NCBI GenBank assembly: GCA_014650475.1
Contig: BMVA01000009.1
Span: 124,001-188,000 of the forward strand
Reading direction: 5' to 3'
Length of the DNA: 64,000 nucleotides
Origin: Streptomyces albogriseolus
GTDB lineage: Bacteria; Actinomycetota; Actinomycetes; Streptomycetales; Streptomycetaceae
Every line of letters starts with the position of its first letter. Within the stretch, counting starts at the first letter, position 1. The notes beneath the pieces were generated by a model. The model ran no database searches. It was given only the letters and a program-made list of their open reading frames with translations, and was not told where the DNA came from. Below are positions 1-8,661 of the stretch, in pieces. The position numbers and the translations under genes are program-made.

Positions 1-2
1 GC

Positions 3-1196
3 CAGACGGTCGCCCAGGGAACCGCGCAGGGCTCCAAGGACGCCAGTGTCGGCCCCGCCGAGCGCAGGGCCGTGGAGGACGCCGTCCGGCTGGCCGACCT
101 GTGGCTGGACGACGCCACCTCCCTGCCGTCCGGTGCGAACTCCGCGCTGGCCTGGAGCCGCGCGGAGTGGGTCGAGGCGACGCTGCCCGCGTGGCGGGAG
201 CTGGTCGACCCGGTCGCCGAGCGCGTCGGGAACGCGATGGGCGACGTCCTGCCGGAGGAGATGCAGGCCATGGCCGGCCCGCTGATCGGCATGATGCGCT
301 CCATGGGCGGCGCCATGTTCGGGACGCAGATCGGCCAGGCCGTCGGCGTGCTCGCCGGCGAGGTCGTCGGCTCGTCCGACATCGGCCTGCCGCTGGGCCC
401 GGCCGGCAAGGCCGCGCTGCTGCCGCTGAACATCGAGAACTTCGGCAAGGACCTGGGCGTCCCGCAGGAGGAGGTGCGGCTGTACCTGGCCCTGCGCGAG
501 GCCGCCCACCAGCGCCTCTTCGCGCACGTCCCGTGGCTGCGGTCGCATCTGTTCGGCGCGGTCGACGGCTACGCCCGCGGCATCAAGGTCGACACCGGCA
601 AGCTGGAGGACGTGGTCGGCCAGTTCGACCCGCAGAACCCGGAGCAGCTGCAGGAGGCGCTTCAGCAGGGCATGTTCCAGCCCGAGGACACGCCCGAGCA
701 GAAGGCGGCCCTGGCCCGTCTGGAGACGGCGCTGGCGCTCGTCGAGGGCTGGGTGGACGCGGTCGTGCACGCGGCGGCCAAGCCGCGGCTGTCGTCGGCG
801 GACGCCCTGCGGGAGACGCTGCGCCGCCGCCGCGCCTCGGGCGGTCCGGCCGAGCAGACGTTCGCCACGCTGATCGGTCTGGAGCTGCGTCCGCGTCGGC
901 TGCGCGACGCCTCGCGCCTGTGGGCCTCGCTCACCGACGCGCGCGGGGTGGACGGCCGGGACGCGCTGTGGGCGCACCCGGACATGCTGCCGACGGCCAC
1001 CGACCTGGACGACCCGGACGGCTTCGTGCACCGGGAGCAGATCGACTTCTCCGAGCTGGACAAGATGCTCGGCGAGGCCGCCGACAAGCCCGACCTGCGC
1101 AAGAAGGACGGCGGGGACGCCAAGGACACCAAGGACGCGGACGCCGCCGACGAGGACGGCAAGGGCGACGAGAGCAAGGGCGACGGCGGCGAGTGA
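3..1196 (+). CDS. Zinc-dependent metalloprotease, DUF2342 family (5' end outside window)
   Basis: Open from base 3 with no start codon in the window, so the N-terminus is missing. The visible 397 codons match the actinobacterial DUF2342 family (also annotated as putative hydrolase or F420-associated protein). The Gly/Met-rich stretch GPLIGMMRSMGGAMFGTQIG is typical, and the putative metal-binding EAAHQRLFAH lies in a predicted helix near base 510. The last 45 residues are a charged Lys/Asp tail. The 3' end overlaps the next GTG start by 4 bp (GTGA), implying translational coupling to the Nudix gene. Substrate unknown; protease activity is a family prediction. Confidence 0.85.
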   Translation, partial: QTVAQGTAQGSKDASVGPAERRAVEDAVRLADLWLDDATSLPSGANSALAWSRAEWVEATLPAWRELVDPVAERVGNAMGDVLPEEMQAMAGPLIGMMRSMGGAMFGTQIGQAVGVLAGEVVGSSDIGLPLGPAGKAALLPLNIENFGKDLGVPQEEVRLYLALREAAHQRLFAHVPWLRSHLFGAVDGYARGIKVDTGKLEDVVGQFDPQNPEQLQEALQQGMFQPEDTPEQKAALARLETALALVEGWVDAVVHAAAKPRLSSADALRETLRRRRASGGPAEQTFATLIGLELRPRRLRDASRLWASLTDARGVDGRDALWAHPDMLPTATDLDDPDGFVHREQIDFSELDKMLGEAADKPDLRKKDGGDAKDTKDADAADEDGKGDESKGDGGE

Positions 1197-1720
1197 GCCT
1201 GCACGACGACGCGGTGCTGGTCCTCAAGGCGTACGAGGACCAGCCCGAGCTGAGGGACGCGTATCTGGGGCATCTGGCCGCGCATCCGGACGGTCTGTGG
1301 AAGGCGTGCGGGGCCGGTCATCTCACGGCGAGCGCGCTGGTGGTGGACCCCGAGCGGGGCCGGGTGCTGCTGACCCTGCACCGAAAGCTGCGGATGTGGC
1401 TCCAGATGGGCGGCCACTGCGAGCCGGGCGACGCCACGCTGGCCTCGGCCGCGCTGCGGGAGGCGACCGAGGAGTCCGGCGTCGCGGGTCTGACGCTGCT
1501 CCCGGGCGGTCCCGTGCGGCTGGACCGGCACCCCATCCCGCCGCCCTGCCACTGCCACTTCGACGTGCAGTACGCGGCCCTGGCCACGCCGGACGCCGTG
1601 CACACGGTCAGCGACGAGTCCCTGGACGTGCGCTGGTTCCCGTACGCCGAGGTGCCGGAGGTGGCGGACGACTCGGTCGTACAGCTGCTCGACGCCACGC
1701 GCGCGAGGCTCGAAGCCTAG
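1193..1720 (+). CDS. NUDIX hydrolase
   Basis: 175 residues. I chose the GTG at 1193 because it overlaps the preceding stop as GTGA and gives a normal-length Nudix protein; the much longer in-frame extension upstream is antisense-like sequence. The Nudix box is GGHCEPGDATLASAALREAT followed by EESG. The REAxEE core is intact, but the segment before it is one residue longer than the textbook box, a variant that occurs in this family. Expected role is hydrolysis of a nucleoside diphosphate linked to another moiety; substrate not deducible. Probably co-transcribed with the metalloprotease, ending at the palindrome just downstream. Confidence 0.85.
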   Translation: MSLHDDAVLVLKAYEDQPELRDAYLGHLAAHPDGLWKACGAGHLTASALVVDPERGRVLLTLHRKLRMWLQMGGHCEPGDATLASAALREATEESGVAGLTLLPGGPVRLDRHPIPPPCHCHFDVQYAALATPDAVHTVSDESLDVRWFPYAEVPEVADDSVVQLLDATRARLEA

Positions 1721-1768
1721 ACATGAAGAGGGGCCGCGCCTTCCGGAAGGCGCGGCCCCTCTTCATGT
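1721..1768. terminator. 48-bp perfect palindrome, bidirectional terminator
   Basis: Bases 1721-1744 are the exact reverse complement of 1745-1768, giving 24-nt arms with no formal spacer (the central bases would form the loop). It sits exactly between the convergent Nudix gene (stop 1720) and AIM24 gene (stop 1778), so it can terminate transcripts from both sides. Confidence 0.85.
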
Positions 1769-1777
1769 CCGGAATGG

Positions 1778-2533
1778 TCAGCTCCAGACGTTGCCCTGGT
1801 TCTGGCCGCGGGCGCCCTGCTGGCCCATGCCGTACTGCGCGGCGAGGCCGGAGCCGATCTGGGCGTTCTGCGGCGGCAGCAGTTCACTCGGCTGGACCAA
1901 CGCGAAGCCGTTGCCCATGAAGCTGAGCTCCCAGCCCTCGCCGGTGTTGCCGCGGCGCCGCCACACCCCGGAGGAGTGCGTCTGGGCCTGCATTTGCACC
2001 CGCAGCGAGGTGGACCAGGCGACGATCGCGTCGGCGTCGCAGTTGACGTACTTGTCCGGCGTCACCTGGAGCAGCAGCGGCATGCCCGAGGTCATCAGCG
2101 CGACCTTGCCCTGACCGGTGATGTTGAGCTGGTACTTCCCCGAGCCGGAGATGCCGTAGAGGCTGTCGACGGCGATGACCTCGTGGTGCAGCGAGGAATC
2201 CATCGCGAGGACGTAGCTGCTGTCGACTGTCAGACCGTCCTGCTCCACGTCCATGATGTGGATGCGCTGGGCGAGGTTGGCGAGGTAGACGGTGCCCTGC
2301 CCGTGGCAGCGCATCAGGTCCAGGCCCTCACCGGTGTGCGCCCGTGCGCGTGCCGCGCTGTTGCTCTGGTACTCGGCGTCGAACTCGACGAGCCCCTGGT
2401 AGGCGACCATGGCGCCCTTGCGGGCGAGGACGTCGTCGTGGCCCGCAAGGGCGACCCGGAGCATCTGCTGGTTCTGCAGGCTCCAGCGCTCCTGGGTCTG
2501 CTGCTCGTTGTGCGCGAAAAGCGGACTCTGCAT
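1778..2533 (-). CDS. AIM24 family protein (copy 1)
   Basis: 251 residues starting at ATG 2533. Belongs to the AIM24/TRAP-like beta-sandwich family: repeated Gly-rich strands such as GHDDVLARKGAMVAYQGLVE and SGSGKYQLNITGQGKVALMT, and a C-terminal IVVVQP-like end (NGFALVQPSELLPPQ). No signal peptide or membrane segment is visible. It is the promoter-distal gene of a minus-strand set of three AIM24-domain proteins with short gaps (17 and 11 bp). Bacterial function is uncertain; mitochondrial AIM24 affects inner-membrane architecture. Confidence 0.85.
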   Translation of the reverse strand: MQSPLFAHNEQQTQERWSLQNQQMLRVALAGHDDVLARKGAMVAYQGLVEFDAEYQSNSAARARAHTGEGLDLMRCHGQGTVYLANLAQRIHIMDVEQDGLTVDSSYVLAMDSSLHHEVIAVDSLYGISGSGKYQLNITGQGKVALMTSGMPLLLQVTPDKYVNCDADAIVAWSTSLRVQMQAQTHSSGVWRRRGNTGEGWELSFMGNGFALVQPSELLPPQNAQIGSGLAAQYGMGQQGARGQNQGNVWS

Positions 2534-2550
2534 GGTGTGCTCGCTCCCCC

Positions 2551-3231
2551 TCAGCCCCGGACCCGGAGACGGTCGGTGCTGTCCTCACTGGGCTGGACGA
2601 CGACGATGCCCTGACCGGAGAAGGCCATCTGGTAGGCCTCGCCGCTGCCCCGGCCGATCAGCGACTGGGCGCGGAAGCTGCGCTTGCCCTTCACCTTGAG
2701 GTTCGGGGACCAGGCGACCAGCGCGTCCGGGTCGACGTACGTCTCGTCCTCGCCGCCTCCGCAGTCGACGACGATGGGCTTGCCGCGCGAGGTCAGCGCG
2801 ACCCAGCCCTGCCCGGAGATCTTGGTGTTCCACAGGCCCTGCCCGGCGAACTTCGCCAGGCCCTTGACCCGCTCCACGCCCCAGGTGAGGTGCGCGTCGA
2901 AGGCGAGCAGGTTGGTGGCGTTGACCGAGATGCCCTCGCCGTTGAGGTTGATCACGACGACGTTGGCGCCGTAGTCGGCCAGGTAGAGCAGGCCGTCGCC
3001 GGAACACTTCATCAGGGGCGCGCCCTCACCGGTGAGCCAGTCCTTGGCGATCTGGCGGACGGCGGGCGGGTTGGGCTCGTACTGGACGAAGCCCTCGTAG
3101 GCGACCATCGAGCCGACGCGCGCGAGGAGGTCGTGCCCGGTCTGCATGGCGACCTTCAGCATGTGGTTGCCGTGGTTCTCCATACGGGCGGTGACGGGGG
3201 CGGGGGCGTAGCCCGCGAGTGGCTGGTTCAT
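2551..3231 (-). CDS. AIM24 family protein (copy 2)
   Basis: 226 residues from ATG 3231 (MNQPLAGYAPAPVTARMENH); a longer upstream frame exists but would run through the upstream gene, so it was not used. Same fold signatures as its neighbours: GHDLLARVGSMVAYEGFVQY, GEGISVNATNLLAFDAHLTW, and the C-terminal FSGQGIVVVQPSED. Middle gene of the three-gene set, clearly paralogous to both flanking AIM24 domains, which suggests tandem duplication. Cytoplasmic by sequence. Function unknown. Confidence 0.85.
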   Translation of the reverse strand: MNQPLAGYAPAPVTARMENHGNHMLKVAMQTGHDLLARVGSMVAYEGFVQYEPNPPAVRQIAKDWLTGEGAPLMKCSGDGLLYLADYGANVVVINLNGEGISVNATNLLAFDAHLTWGVERVKGLAKFAGQGLWNTKISGQGWVALTSRGKPIVVDCGGGEDETYVDPDALVAWSPNLKVKGKRSFRAQSLIGRGSGEAYQMAFSGQGIVVVQPSEDSTDRLRVRG

Positions 3232-3242
3232 GACGGGCTCCC

Positions 3243-4985
3243 TCAGATCTCGTACGGCTGGACGACGATGAAGTTGCCGGGCGCTCCCCGGAACTGCAGG
3301 TTCACGCTCTCCCCCGTGGCGCCGGGGTAGGAGTTGCGGCGCATCCGCACCTGGCTGGAGACGACCACCTGCGCGGCGGCCGACCACGCGACGACGGCGT
3401 TGGCGTCGGCGAACGTGGTGGGCGTGACCGGCAGCACCACGGGGGTGCCGTGCGTCTTCACGACGACCGTGCCGGTGCCCTGGAACTGCATCGTGAACAG
3501 CGCGCCGCCGGGGATGCCGTGCCCCTCGATGCGGCGGACCTCGTACTGGAGGCCCTCGTCGAAGGCGAGGACGTTCTCCGCGGAGACGCACACGGCGTCG
3601 CCCTGGAGCTCGATCGGGTGCAGCATCGTGGAGTTCTCGGCGAAGAACACCTGCCCCTGGCCGGTGCAGCGCATCAGCTGCATCTCCTGGCCGGTGGCGT
3701 TGCCGACGATACGGCCGGTGAAGCCGGCGCCCTTGTAGCTGAAGTCGACCTTGCCCTGGTAGAGCACCATGCTGCCCTGGCGGGCCAGCACGGGCGTGCC
3801 GCCGATGCTCAGGTCGGCGCGGACCAGCTTCTTGTTCTGCTGGGTCCAGCGCTGTCCGGTGGGCGTCTCCTTGAACTGCTGGAGCGCGCCGAGGACGCCG
3901 GCCGCCTGCGGGGCGCCCTGCGGCATCCCGTGGGGCGCGCCGTAGGGGGCCTGCTGGTGGGGCATCTGACCCGGCGGCATCTGTCCGGGCGGGGGCTGCT
4001 GTCCGTAGCCGGGCGGAGGCGCGGGAGCCTGCGGGGCGGCGGGCGGCAGGCCGTAACCGGGCGGAGGCGCGGGAGCCTGGGGCGCGGCCGGGGGCTGGCC
4101 GTAACCCGGCGGCGGGGCAGGGGCCTGCGGAGGGGCGGGCGGCTGTCCGTAGCCCGGGGGCGGCGGGGGCGTCTGGCCGCCGTAGGGGGCGGGCGCCGGG
4201 GCCGGGGGCGGCACCGGCGAGCCGCCGGGCGGCGTCTGCATGGGCGCCACGATGGTCGGCGCGGAGTGCACCGGCGGGCTGGCGGGCGCGGGGGCCGGCG
4301 GGGGCGCGAACCCCTGGGCGGGCTGCGGCGCGGGAGCGGGGGCCGGTGCGGGAGCGCCGCCCTGGGGGACGCCGAACGCGGGCGGGGCGAAACCGGGCGC
4401 AGCCTGCTGGGCCTGCGGCTGCGAGGGCTGCTGCGGCTCGGGCGCCGTGGGCTCGTCCTCGGCCACCTCGCCGCCGAAGTTACGCAGCAGCGCCTCCAGC
4501 CCGCCGTCGAAGCCCTGCCCGACGGCGGCGAACCGCCACACGTCCTTGAAGTAGAAGTCGCCGAGCATCACGGCCCGCTCGGTGGTGAACTCCGAGCCGC
4601 TGAACGGGTACCGCGCCACTTCCTCGCCGCCGGCGACGATGCGGAGGTACCCGGGACCGATCTGCGACATCTGCCCGGCGCCGTCGATGGTCGCCGTGAA
4701 GGAGAGCTTCTTGATCTGCTGCGGGATCCGGTCCAGCGTCACGCGGAAGGACTCCGTGTCGCCCGCCTGGGCGCCCAGCAGCTGAATCGACTCCTCGGGG
4801 GACTTCGGCTGGTTGTAGAAGATGAAGTACCGGTCGTCGGAGAGCCGTTCGTCGGCGTCGAGTCCGAAGCAGCTGATGTCGAAGCTGAGCCCCGGACCGG
4901 AGATCTGTACCCCTACGTACAGGTCCGTGCCCGCGGTGAGGTCACTGACCCTGGCCTTGTGGCCGCGTTGGAATTCCCTGGCCAT
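3243..4985 (-). CDS. TerD-AIM24 fusion protein with Pro-rich linker
   Basis: 580 residues from ATG 4985. Residues 1-190 are a TerD/TerZ-type domain, with the Asp-rich calcium-binding region around SFDISCFGLDADERLSDDRY. Residues 190-390 are a Pro/Ala/Gln linker that includes a 16-residue PPPGYGQPPAAPQAPA-type repeat. Residues 390-580 are an AIM24 domain (GTPVLARQGSMVLYQGKVDF ... NFIVVQPYEI). First gene of the set, so a promoter is expected in 4986-5146. TerD proteins belong to stress/tellurite-resistance systems and bind calcium; the fusion suggests the AIM24 proteins work in a Ter-type complex (inference). Confidence 0.85.
   Translation of the reverse strand: MAREFQRGHKARVSDLTAGTDLYVGVQISGPGLSFDISCFGLDADERLSDDRYFIFYNQPKSPEESIQLLGAQAGDTESFRVTLDRIPQQIKKLSFTATIDGAGQMSQIGPGYLRIVAGGEEVARYPFSGSEFTTERAVMLGDFYFKDVWRFAAVGQGFDGGLEALLRNFGGEVAEDEPTAPEPQQPSQPQAQQAAPGFAPPAFGVPQGGAPAPAPAPAPQPAQGFAPPPAPAPASPPVHSAPTIVAPMQTPPGGSPVPPPAPAPAPYGGQTPPPPPGYGQPPAPPQAPAPPPGYGQPPAAPQAPAPPPGYGLPPAAPQAPAPPPGYGQQPPPGQMPPGQMPHQQAPYGAPHGMPQGAPQAAGVLGALQQFKETPTGQRWTQQNKKLVRADLSIGGTPVLARQGSMVLYQGKVDFSYKGAGFTGRIVGNATGQEMQLMRCTGQGQVFFAENSTMLHPIELQGDAVCVSAENVLAFDEGLQYEVRRIEGHGIPGGALFTMQFQGTGTVVVKTHGTPVVLPVTPTTFADANAVVAWSAAAQVVVSSQVRMRRNSYPGATGESVNLQFRGAPGNFIVVQPYEI
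4003..4170 (-). repeat. 48-bp tandem repeat encoding Pro-rich linker
   Basis: About 3.5 imperfect copies of a 48-bp unit, starting at 4003, 4051, 4099 and 4147, each encoding a 16-residue block of the type PPPGYGQPPAAPQAPA. Copy number could vary between strains by slippage. Confidence 0.8.
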
Positions 4986-5146
4986 ACGTACGACCGTCCC
5001 CCATCCCGTATGCGAGTGCGTCGCGCCAGGCTAACGGCAATCCCCGACACCGGAGTAAGTCGGTACAGACCCGGTACACAACGCGCAGGAGCCCTCGCTG
5101 CGCGTTCACCTCACGCGGGGGTCCGGGGCGCCGGCGCGGCGCGGCG

Positions 5147-5743
5147 TCACTCGTCCCGTGCGCCGGGGACGTGCGGCAGACGGTCGGCCGCGACCACGCC
5201 TTCGAGGTAGCCGCGGGCCCGTTCGGTCCGCGGGTACGCCTCGAGGAGCCGCCAGAACCGGGGCCCGTGACCGGGCACCAGAAGGTGGGCCAGTTCGTGG
5301 CAGAGCACGTAGTCGACGACGTACTCCGGCATGCCCTGGAGCCGGTGGGACAGCCGGATGCTCCCGTCGGACGGGGTGCAGGACCCCCAGCGGGTGTTCT
5401 GGTTGGTCACCCAGCGCACCGAGTGGGGGCGGGCCCGCCCGTCGAAGTACTGCTCCGACAGCCGCCGCGCGCGCTCGGCCAGCTCGGTGTCCCCGAGGGT
5501 CCGCCTGCTCTCCTGCGCGGCGAGCTTGTCCAGCATGACGCGCACCCAGCGCTGCTCCTCAGCCTCGGACATCCGGGCGGGGATGAGCACGACGGTGCGA
5601 TCGCCCTCGCGGTACGCGGAGACCGTCCGGCGTCGGCGGGCACTCCTGCGGACCTCGATCGCGCTCGCCCGTGAGCCGTCCGTCGGCTGGCTCTTCGCGC
5701 TGCGCTGAGACGTTCCGGCGCGGTGCAGTGGGTCGGCGGGCAC
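5147..5743 (-). CDS. YgjP/SprT-like (M48-type) metallopeptidase
   Basis: 198 residues from the GTG at 5743 (VPADPLHRAG). A longer frame reaches 5938 but adds a low-complexity N-terminus over the divergent promoter region, so the shorter start is preferred. The C-terminal half carries HELAHLLVPGHGPRFWRLLE, the HExxH zinc motif with the downstream histidine seen in the YgjP/DUF45 family, preceded by the conserved NTRWGSC segment. Cytoplasmic; substrates of this family are poorly known. Divergent from the ThiF-like gene. Confidence 0.85.
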   Translation of the reverse strand: MPADPLHRAGTSQRSAKSQPTDGSRASAIEVRRSARRRRTVSAYREGDRTVVLIPARMSEAEEQRWVRVMLDKLAAQESRRTLGDTELAERARRLSEQYFDGRARPHSVRWVTNQNTRWGSCTPSDGSIRLSHRLQGMPEYVVDYVLCHELAHLLVPGHGPRFWRLLEAYPRTERARGYLEGVVAADRLPHVPGARDE

Positions 5744-6005
5744 GCCCCGACCGTACCCGCTGGGCCGGGGGAAGTCCCGGCTCCGGGACGCTTCTCCGAC
5801 GATCCCGTCACCAGGCGCCGGATTTGTGCGATGAATTCGGGCACCTGTGGACAATTCTCGGCCGCCCGTCGACGGACCCGGGCATGCTGGCAGCGCCGGC
5901 CGGGGCCCTCGGCGGACCGGGCCGGTGAGAGATGTCACGCCCGATCACAGGGACGCGTCGGGCGCGTATCAGGCAGGCGCATATCAGGACAGACGGGGGT
6001 CAGTC
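5744..6005. promoter_or_regulatory. Divergent intergenic region with 15-bp-spaced direct repeats
   Basis: This 262-bp gap separates two divergent genes and should contain both promoters. Just before the ThiF-like start are two near-identical boxes, GCGTATCAGGC (5964-5974) and GCATATCAGGA (5979-5989), with a 15-bp period, followed by a GGGGGT ribosome-binding site. No consensus sigma-70 pair was found. The repeats could be an operator (inference). Confidence 0.4.
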
Positions 6006-7253
6006 ATGCATCCGATGCTCAAGCCCGCCCTCAGGCGCGGCTGGCGGGACCGCAACACCGTGCAGTTCGGGATGACGCCGGCCCAGGCGTTGACCCTGGG
6101 TCCGGTGGACACGGCCACGGGCAGCCTGCTGGAGCTGCTCGACGGCACGCGGGGAATGGAGCTGCTGCGCGAGGAGGGCCGGCGCATGGAGCTGCCCGAC
6201 GGTCACGTCGACCGGCTGGTGCGACGGCTGTCACGGGCGGGGCTGCTGGACGACTCCCGGGGCGGCGGGCCGGCCGCCGACGCCCTGCGCGGAAGACCCG
6301 AGGTGCTGGACCGGCTCCGCCCGGACTGGGCCTCGCTCGGTCTGACCACCGCCGGGCCGGGCGACCCGCTGCGGGTGCTGGCGGCGCGGCGGAGCATGCG
6401 GGTGCAGGTCAGGGGCGTGGGCCGGGTGGGGGCTGCGGTGGCGGCGCTGCTGTCGGCGGCGGGCGTCGGCGAGGTCGAGGTGCGGGACGTGGGCCGGGTG
6501 GAGCCGTGGGACGTGGCGCCGGGCGGGCTGCCGGCCGAGGCGGTCGGCGAGCGCAGGGAGGAGGCGGCCCGCCGCGTCGTACGCCGGTGCGCGCCAGACC
6601 GCCCTCCGCGCGGCACGGCCCGCTCACCCCTGTCCGAGGACGTCACCGGCCACTCCCTGGTGGTGCTCGCCCCGCGGGACGACGTCGCCGTGCACGCGCC
6701 GGACCCGGTGTCCGCCGAACCCCTCCTGGCCTCAGGCACCCCCCACCTCCATGCCGGCGTGGTGGAGGGCACCGGTGTGGTCGGTCCACTGGTCCTTCCC
6801 GGCGAGACGGCGTGCGCCGGCTGCCTCCAGGAGGACCGGATCGACCGGGACCCGGCGTGGCCGCGGCTCGTGGCCCAGTGGCGCTCGGGCCGGCAGCGCC
6901 GGGTGGGCGCCTGCGACCTCACACTGGCCGCGACCGTCGCGGGGCTCGCCGCCGCCCATGCGCTGGCCTTCCTCGACGGACGGGTCCCGTCCGCCGCGGG
7001 CGCCCGCTGGGAGGTCTCCCTGCCGCAGCTGCACTGGCAGCCGCGGCCCGTCGTGCCGCATCGCCGCTGTCCGTGCGGGGCCGCGGACGCCGGCCCGGAC
7101 GCCGGTGAGGGAGGCCCGGAGAAAGGTAAGGGAGAACACACCTCCGCCGACGGGGGGTCGCACGAGACAATGGCCGGGCACGGGCCGTCGAAGGAGTCGC
7201 GCCGTCAGGCGGACGCGGAGCGGCCGGCAGGGACCTGGAGGGCGCATGTCTGA
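6006..7253 (+). CDS. ThiF/cyclodehydratase-like adenylyltransferase-fold protein
   Basis: 415 residues from ATG 6006, preceded by GGGGGT. The N-terminal 120 residues resemble the leader-peptide-binding part of azole/TOMM cyclodehydratase partner proteins. The remainder is ThiF/E1-like, with a degenerate nucleotide-binding region (RGVGRVGAAVAALLSAAGVG) and zinc-type cysteines in CAGCLQEDR and RCPCGA. There is no YcaO, precursor peptide or transporter nearby, so it looks like an orphan conserved in Streptomyces rather than part of a peptide cluster. The C-terminal 60 residues are charged and low-complexity. Its stop overlaps the AarF start by 8 bp, so the two are probably co-translated. Confidence 0.75.
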   Translation: MHPMLKPALRRGWRDRNTVQFGMTPAQALTLGPVDTATGSLLELLDGTRGMELLREEGRRMELPDGHVDRLVRRLSRAGLLDDSRGGGPAADALRGRPEVLDRLRPDWASLGLTTAGPGDPLRVLAARRSMRVQVRGVGRVGAAVAALLSAAGVGEVEVRDVGRVEPWDVAPGGLPAEAVGERREEAARRVVRRCAPDRPPRGTARSPLSEDVTGHSLVVLAPRDDVAVHAPDPVSAEPLLASGTPHLHAGVVEGTGVVGPLVLPGETACAGCLQEDRIDRDPAWPRLVAQWRSGRQRRVGACDLTLAATVAGLAAAHALAFLDGRVPSAAGARWEVSLPQLHWQPRPVVPHRRCPCGAADAGPDAGEGGPEKGKGEHTSADGGSHETMAGHGPSKESRRQADAERPAGTWRAHV

Positions 7254-8613
7254 TCTTCCCCGCAAGGCGGTCACCCGCACCGCCAAGCTGGCCGCGCTCC
7301 CGCTCGGCTTCGCCGGGCGGGCCACCTGGGGACTCGGCAAGCGGATCGTGGGCGAGTCCGCGGAGCTGGTCGGCCGGGAGCTCCAGCAGCGCACCGCCGA
7401 CCAGCTGTTCAAGGTGCTGGGCGAGCTCAAGGGCGGCGCCATGAAGTTCGGCCAGGCCCTGTCGGTCTTCGAGTCGGCCCTGCCCGAGGAGGTCGCCGGC
7501 CCTTACCGCGCCGCCCTGACCAAGCTCCAGGAGGCCGCCCCGCCGATGCCGACCCGCACGGTGCACGCGGTGCTGGAGGAGCGGCTGGGCAAGGACTGGC
7601 AGGAGCTGTTCCGGACGTTCGACGACAAGCCGGCCGCGGCGGCCTCCATCGGCCAGGTGCACCGGGCGGTGTGGCACGACGGCCGTGAGGTCGCGGTCAA
7701 GGTGCAGTACCCCGGCGCCGGTGAGGCCCTGCTGTCCGACCTCAACCAGCTCAGCCGCTTCGCACGGCTGCTGGGCCCGCTGATCCCCGGCATGGACGTC
7801 AAGCCGCTCATCACGGAGCTCAAGGACCGGGTCTCCGAGGAGCTGGACTACGGCCTGGAGGCGCAGGCGCAGCGGGCGCACGCGGAGGAGTTCGCCGGCG
7901 ACCCGGACGTGGTCGTGCCGGACGTGGTGCACCAGTGCGATCAGGTGCTGGTCACCGAGTGGATGGACGGCACGCCGCTGTCGGAGGTCATCGCGGACGG
8001 CACAGAGGAGCAGCGCGACCGGGCCGGACAGCTTCTGGCCCGTTTCCTGTTCTCCGGTCCCGCCCGCACCGGTCTGCTGCACGCCGACCCGCACCCGGGC
8101 AACTTCCGTCTGCTGCCCGGAGGCCCCGGCGGCGAGGACGACTGGCGCCTGGGCGTCCTGGACTTCGGCACGGTCGACCGGCTCCCGGGCGGGCTGCCCT
8201 CCCCCATCGGCGAGGCGCTGCGGATGACGCTGGACGGCGAGGCGGGGGCCGTCTACGAGATGCTGCGCGCGGAAGGCTTCGTCAAGGAGTCCGTCGAGTT
8301 GGACCCCGACGCGGTCCTCGACTATCTGCTGCCGATCATCGAGCCGGCGCGGGTCGAGGCGTTCACCTTCACCCGTGGCTGGATGCGCAGTCAGGCGGCC
8401 CGGATAGCGGACGTCCGGTCCCCCGCCTACCAGTTGGCCAAGCAGCTCAATCTTCCGCCGGCCTATCTGCTGATCCACCGGGTCACGCTGAGCACGATCG
8501 GTGTGCTGTGCCAGCTCGGGGCGACGGTGCGGCTGCGGGAGGAACTGGAGGACTGGCTGCCGGAGTTCGTCCCCGGGGAGCCGGGCGAGGAGGAGGAAGC
8601 GGCGCAGGCCTGA
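7246..8613 (+). CDS. ABC1/AarF/UbiB-family atypical kinase
   Basis: 455 residues from ATG 7246, with GGAGG five bases upstream. ADCK/UbiB hallmarks are present: KxGQ motif in LKGGAMKFGQALSVFE, Ala-rich nucleotide loop AAAASIGQVHRAVW, the invariant lysine in VAVKVQYPG, the catalytic segment HADPHPGNFRLL and the metal-binding LDFGTVDRL. UbiB proteins support isoprenoid-lipid (quinone) biosynthesis; Streptomyces makes menaquinone, so the exact role is open. In M. tuberculosis the homologue Rv3197 lies next to whiB7, as here, and has been linked to macrolide tolerance (from memory). Overlaps the ThiF-like gene by 8 bp. Confidence 0.9.
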   Translation: MSDLPRKAVTRTAKLAALPLGFAGRATWGLGKRIVGESAELVGRELQQRTADQLFKVLGELKGGAMKFGQALSVFESALPEEVAGPYRAALTKLQEAAPPMPTRTVHAVLEERLGKDWQELFRTFDDKPAAAASIGQVHRAVWHDGREVAVKVQYPGAGEALLSDLNQLSRFARLLGPLIPGMDVKPLITELKDRVSEELDYGLEAQAQRAHAEEFAGDPDVVVPDVVHQCDQVLVTEWMDGTPLSEVIADGTEEQRDRAGQLLARFLFSGPARTGLLHADPHPGNFRLLPGGPGGEDDWRLGVLDFGTVDRLPGGLPSPIGEALRMTLDGEAGAVYEMLRAEGFVKESVELDPDAVLDYLLPIIEPARVEAFTFTRGWMRSQAARIADVRSPAYQLAKQLNLPPAYLLIHRVTLSTIGVLCQLGATVRLREELEDWLPEFVPGEPGEEEEAAQA

Positions 8614-8661
8614 CCGCACGCGGGCGGCCGGGCGGCGTGGGGTCCAGCGCGGCTGCGAGGT

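Noticed and set aside
101-1192. Long open frame joined to the Nudix gene upstream of 1193
   Set aside because: It overlaps the metalloprotease in another frame, has shadow Arg/Gly/Ala composition, and GTGA at 1193 gives a clean family-length start.
6006-7253. RiPP (TOMM) biosynthetic cluster
   Set aside because: No YcaO, dehydrogenase, precursor peptide or transporter within the window.
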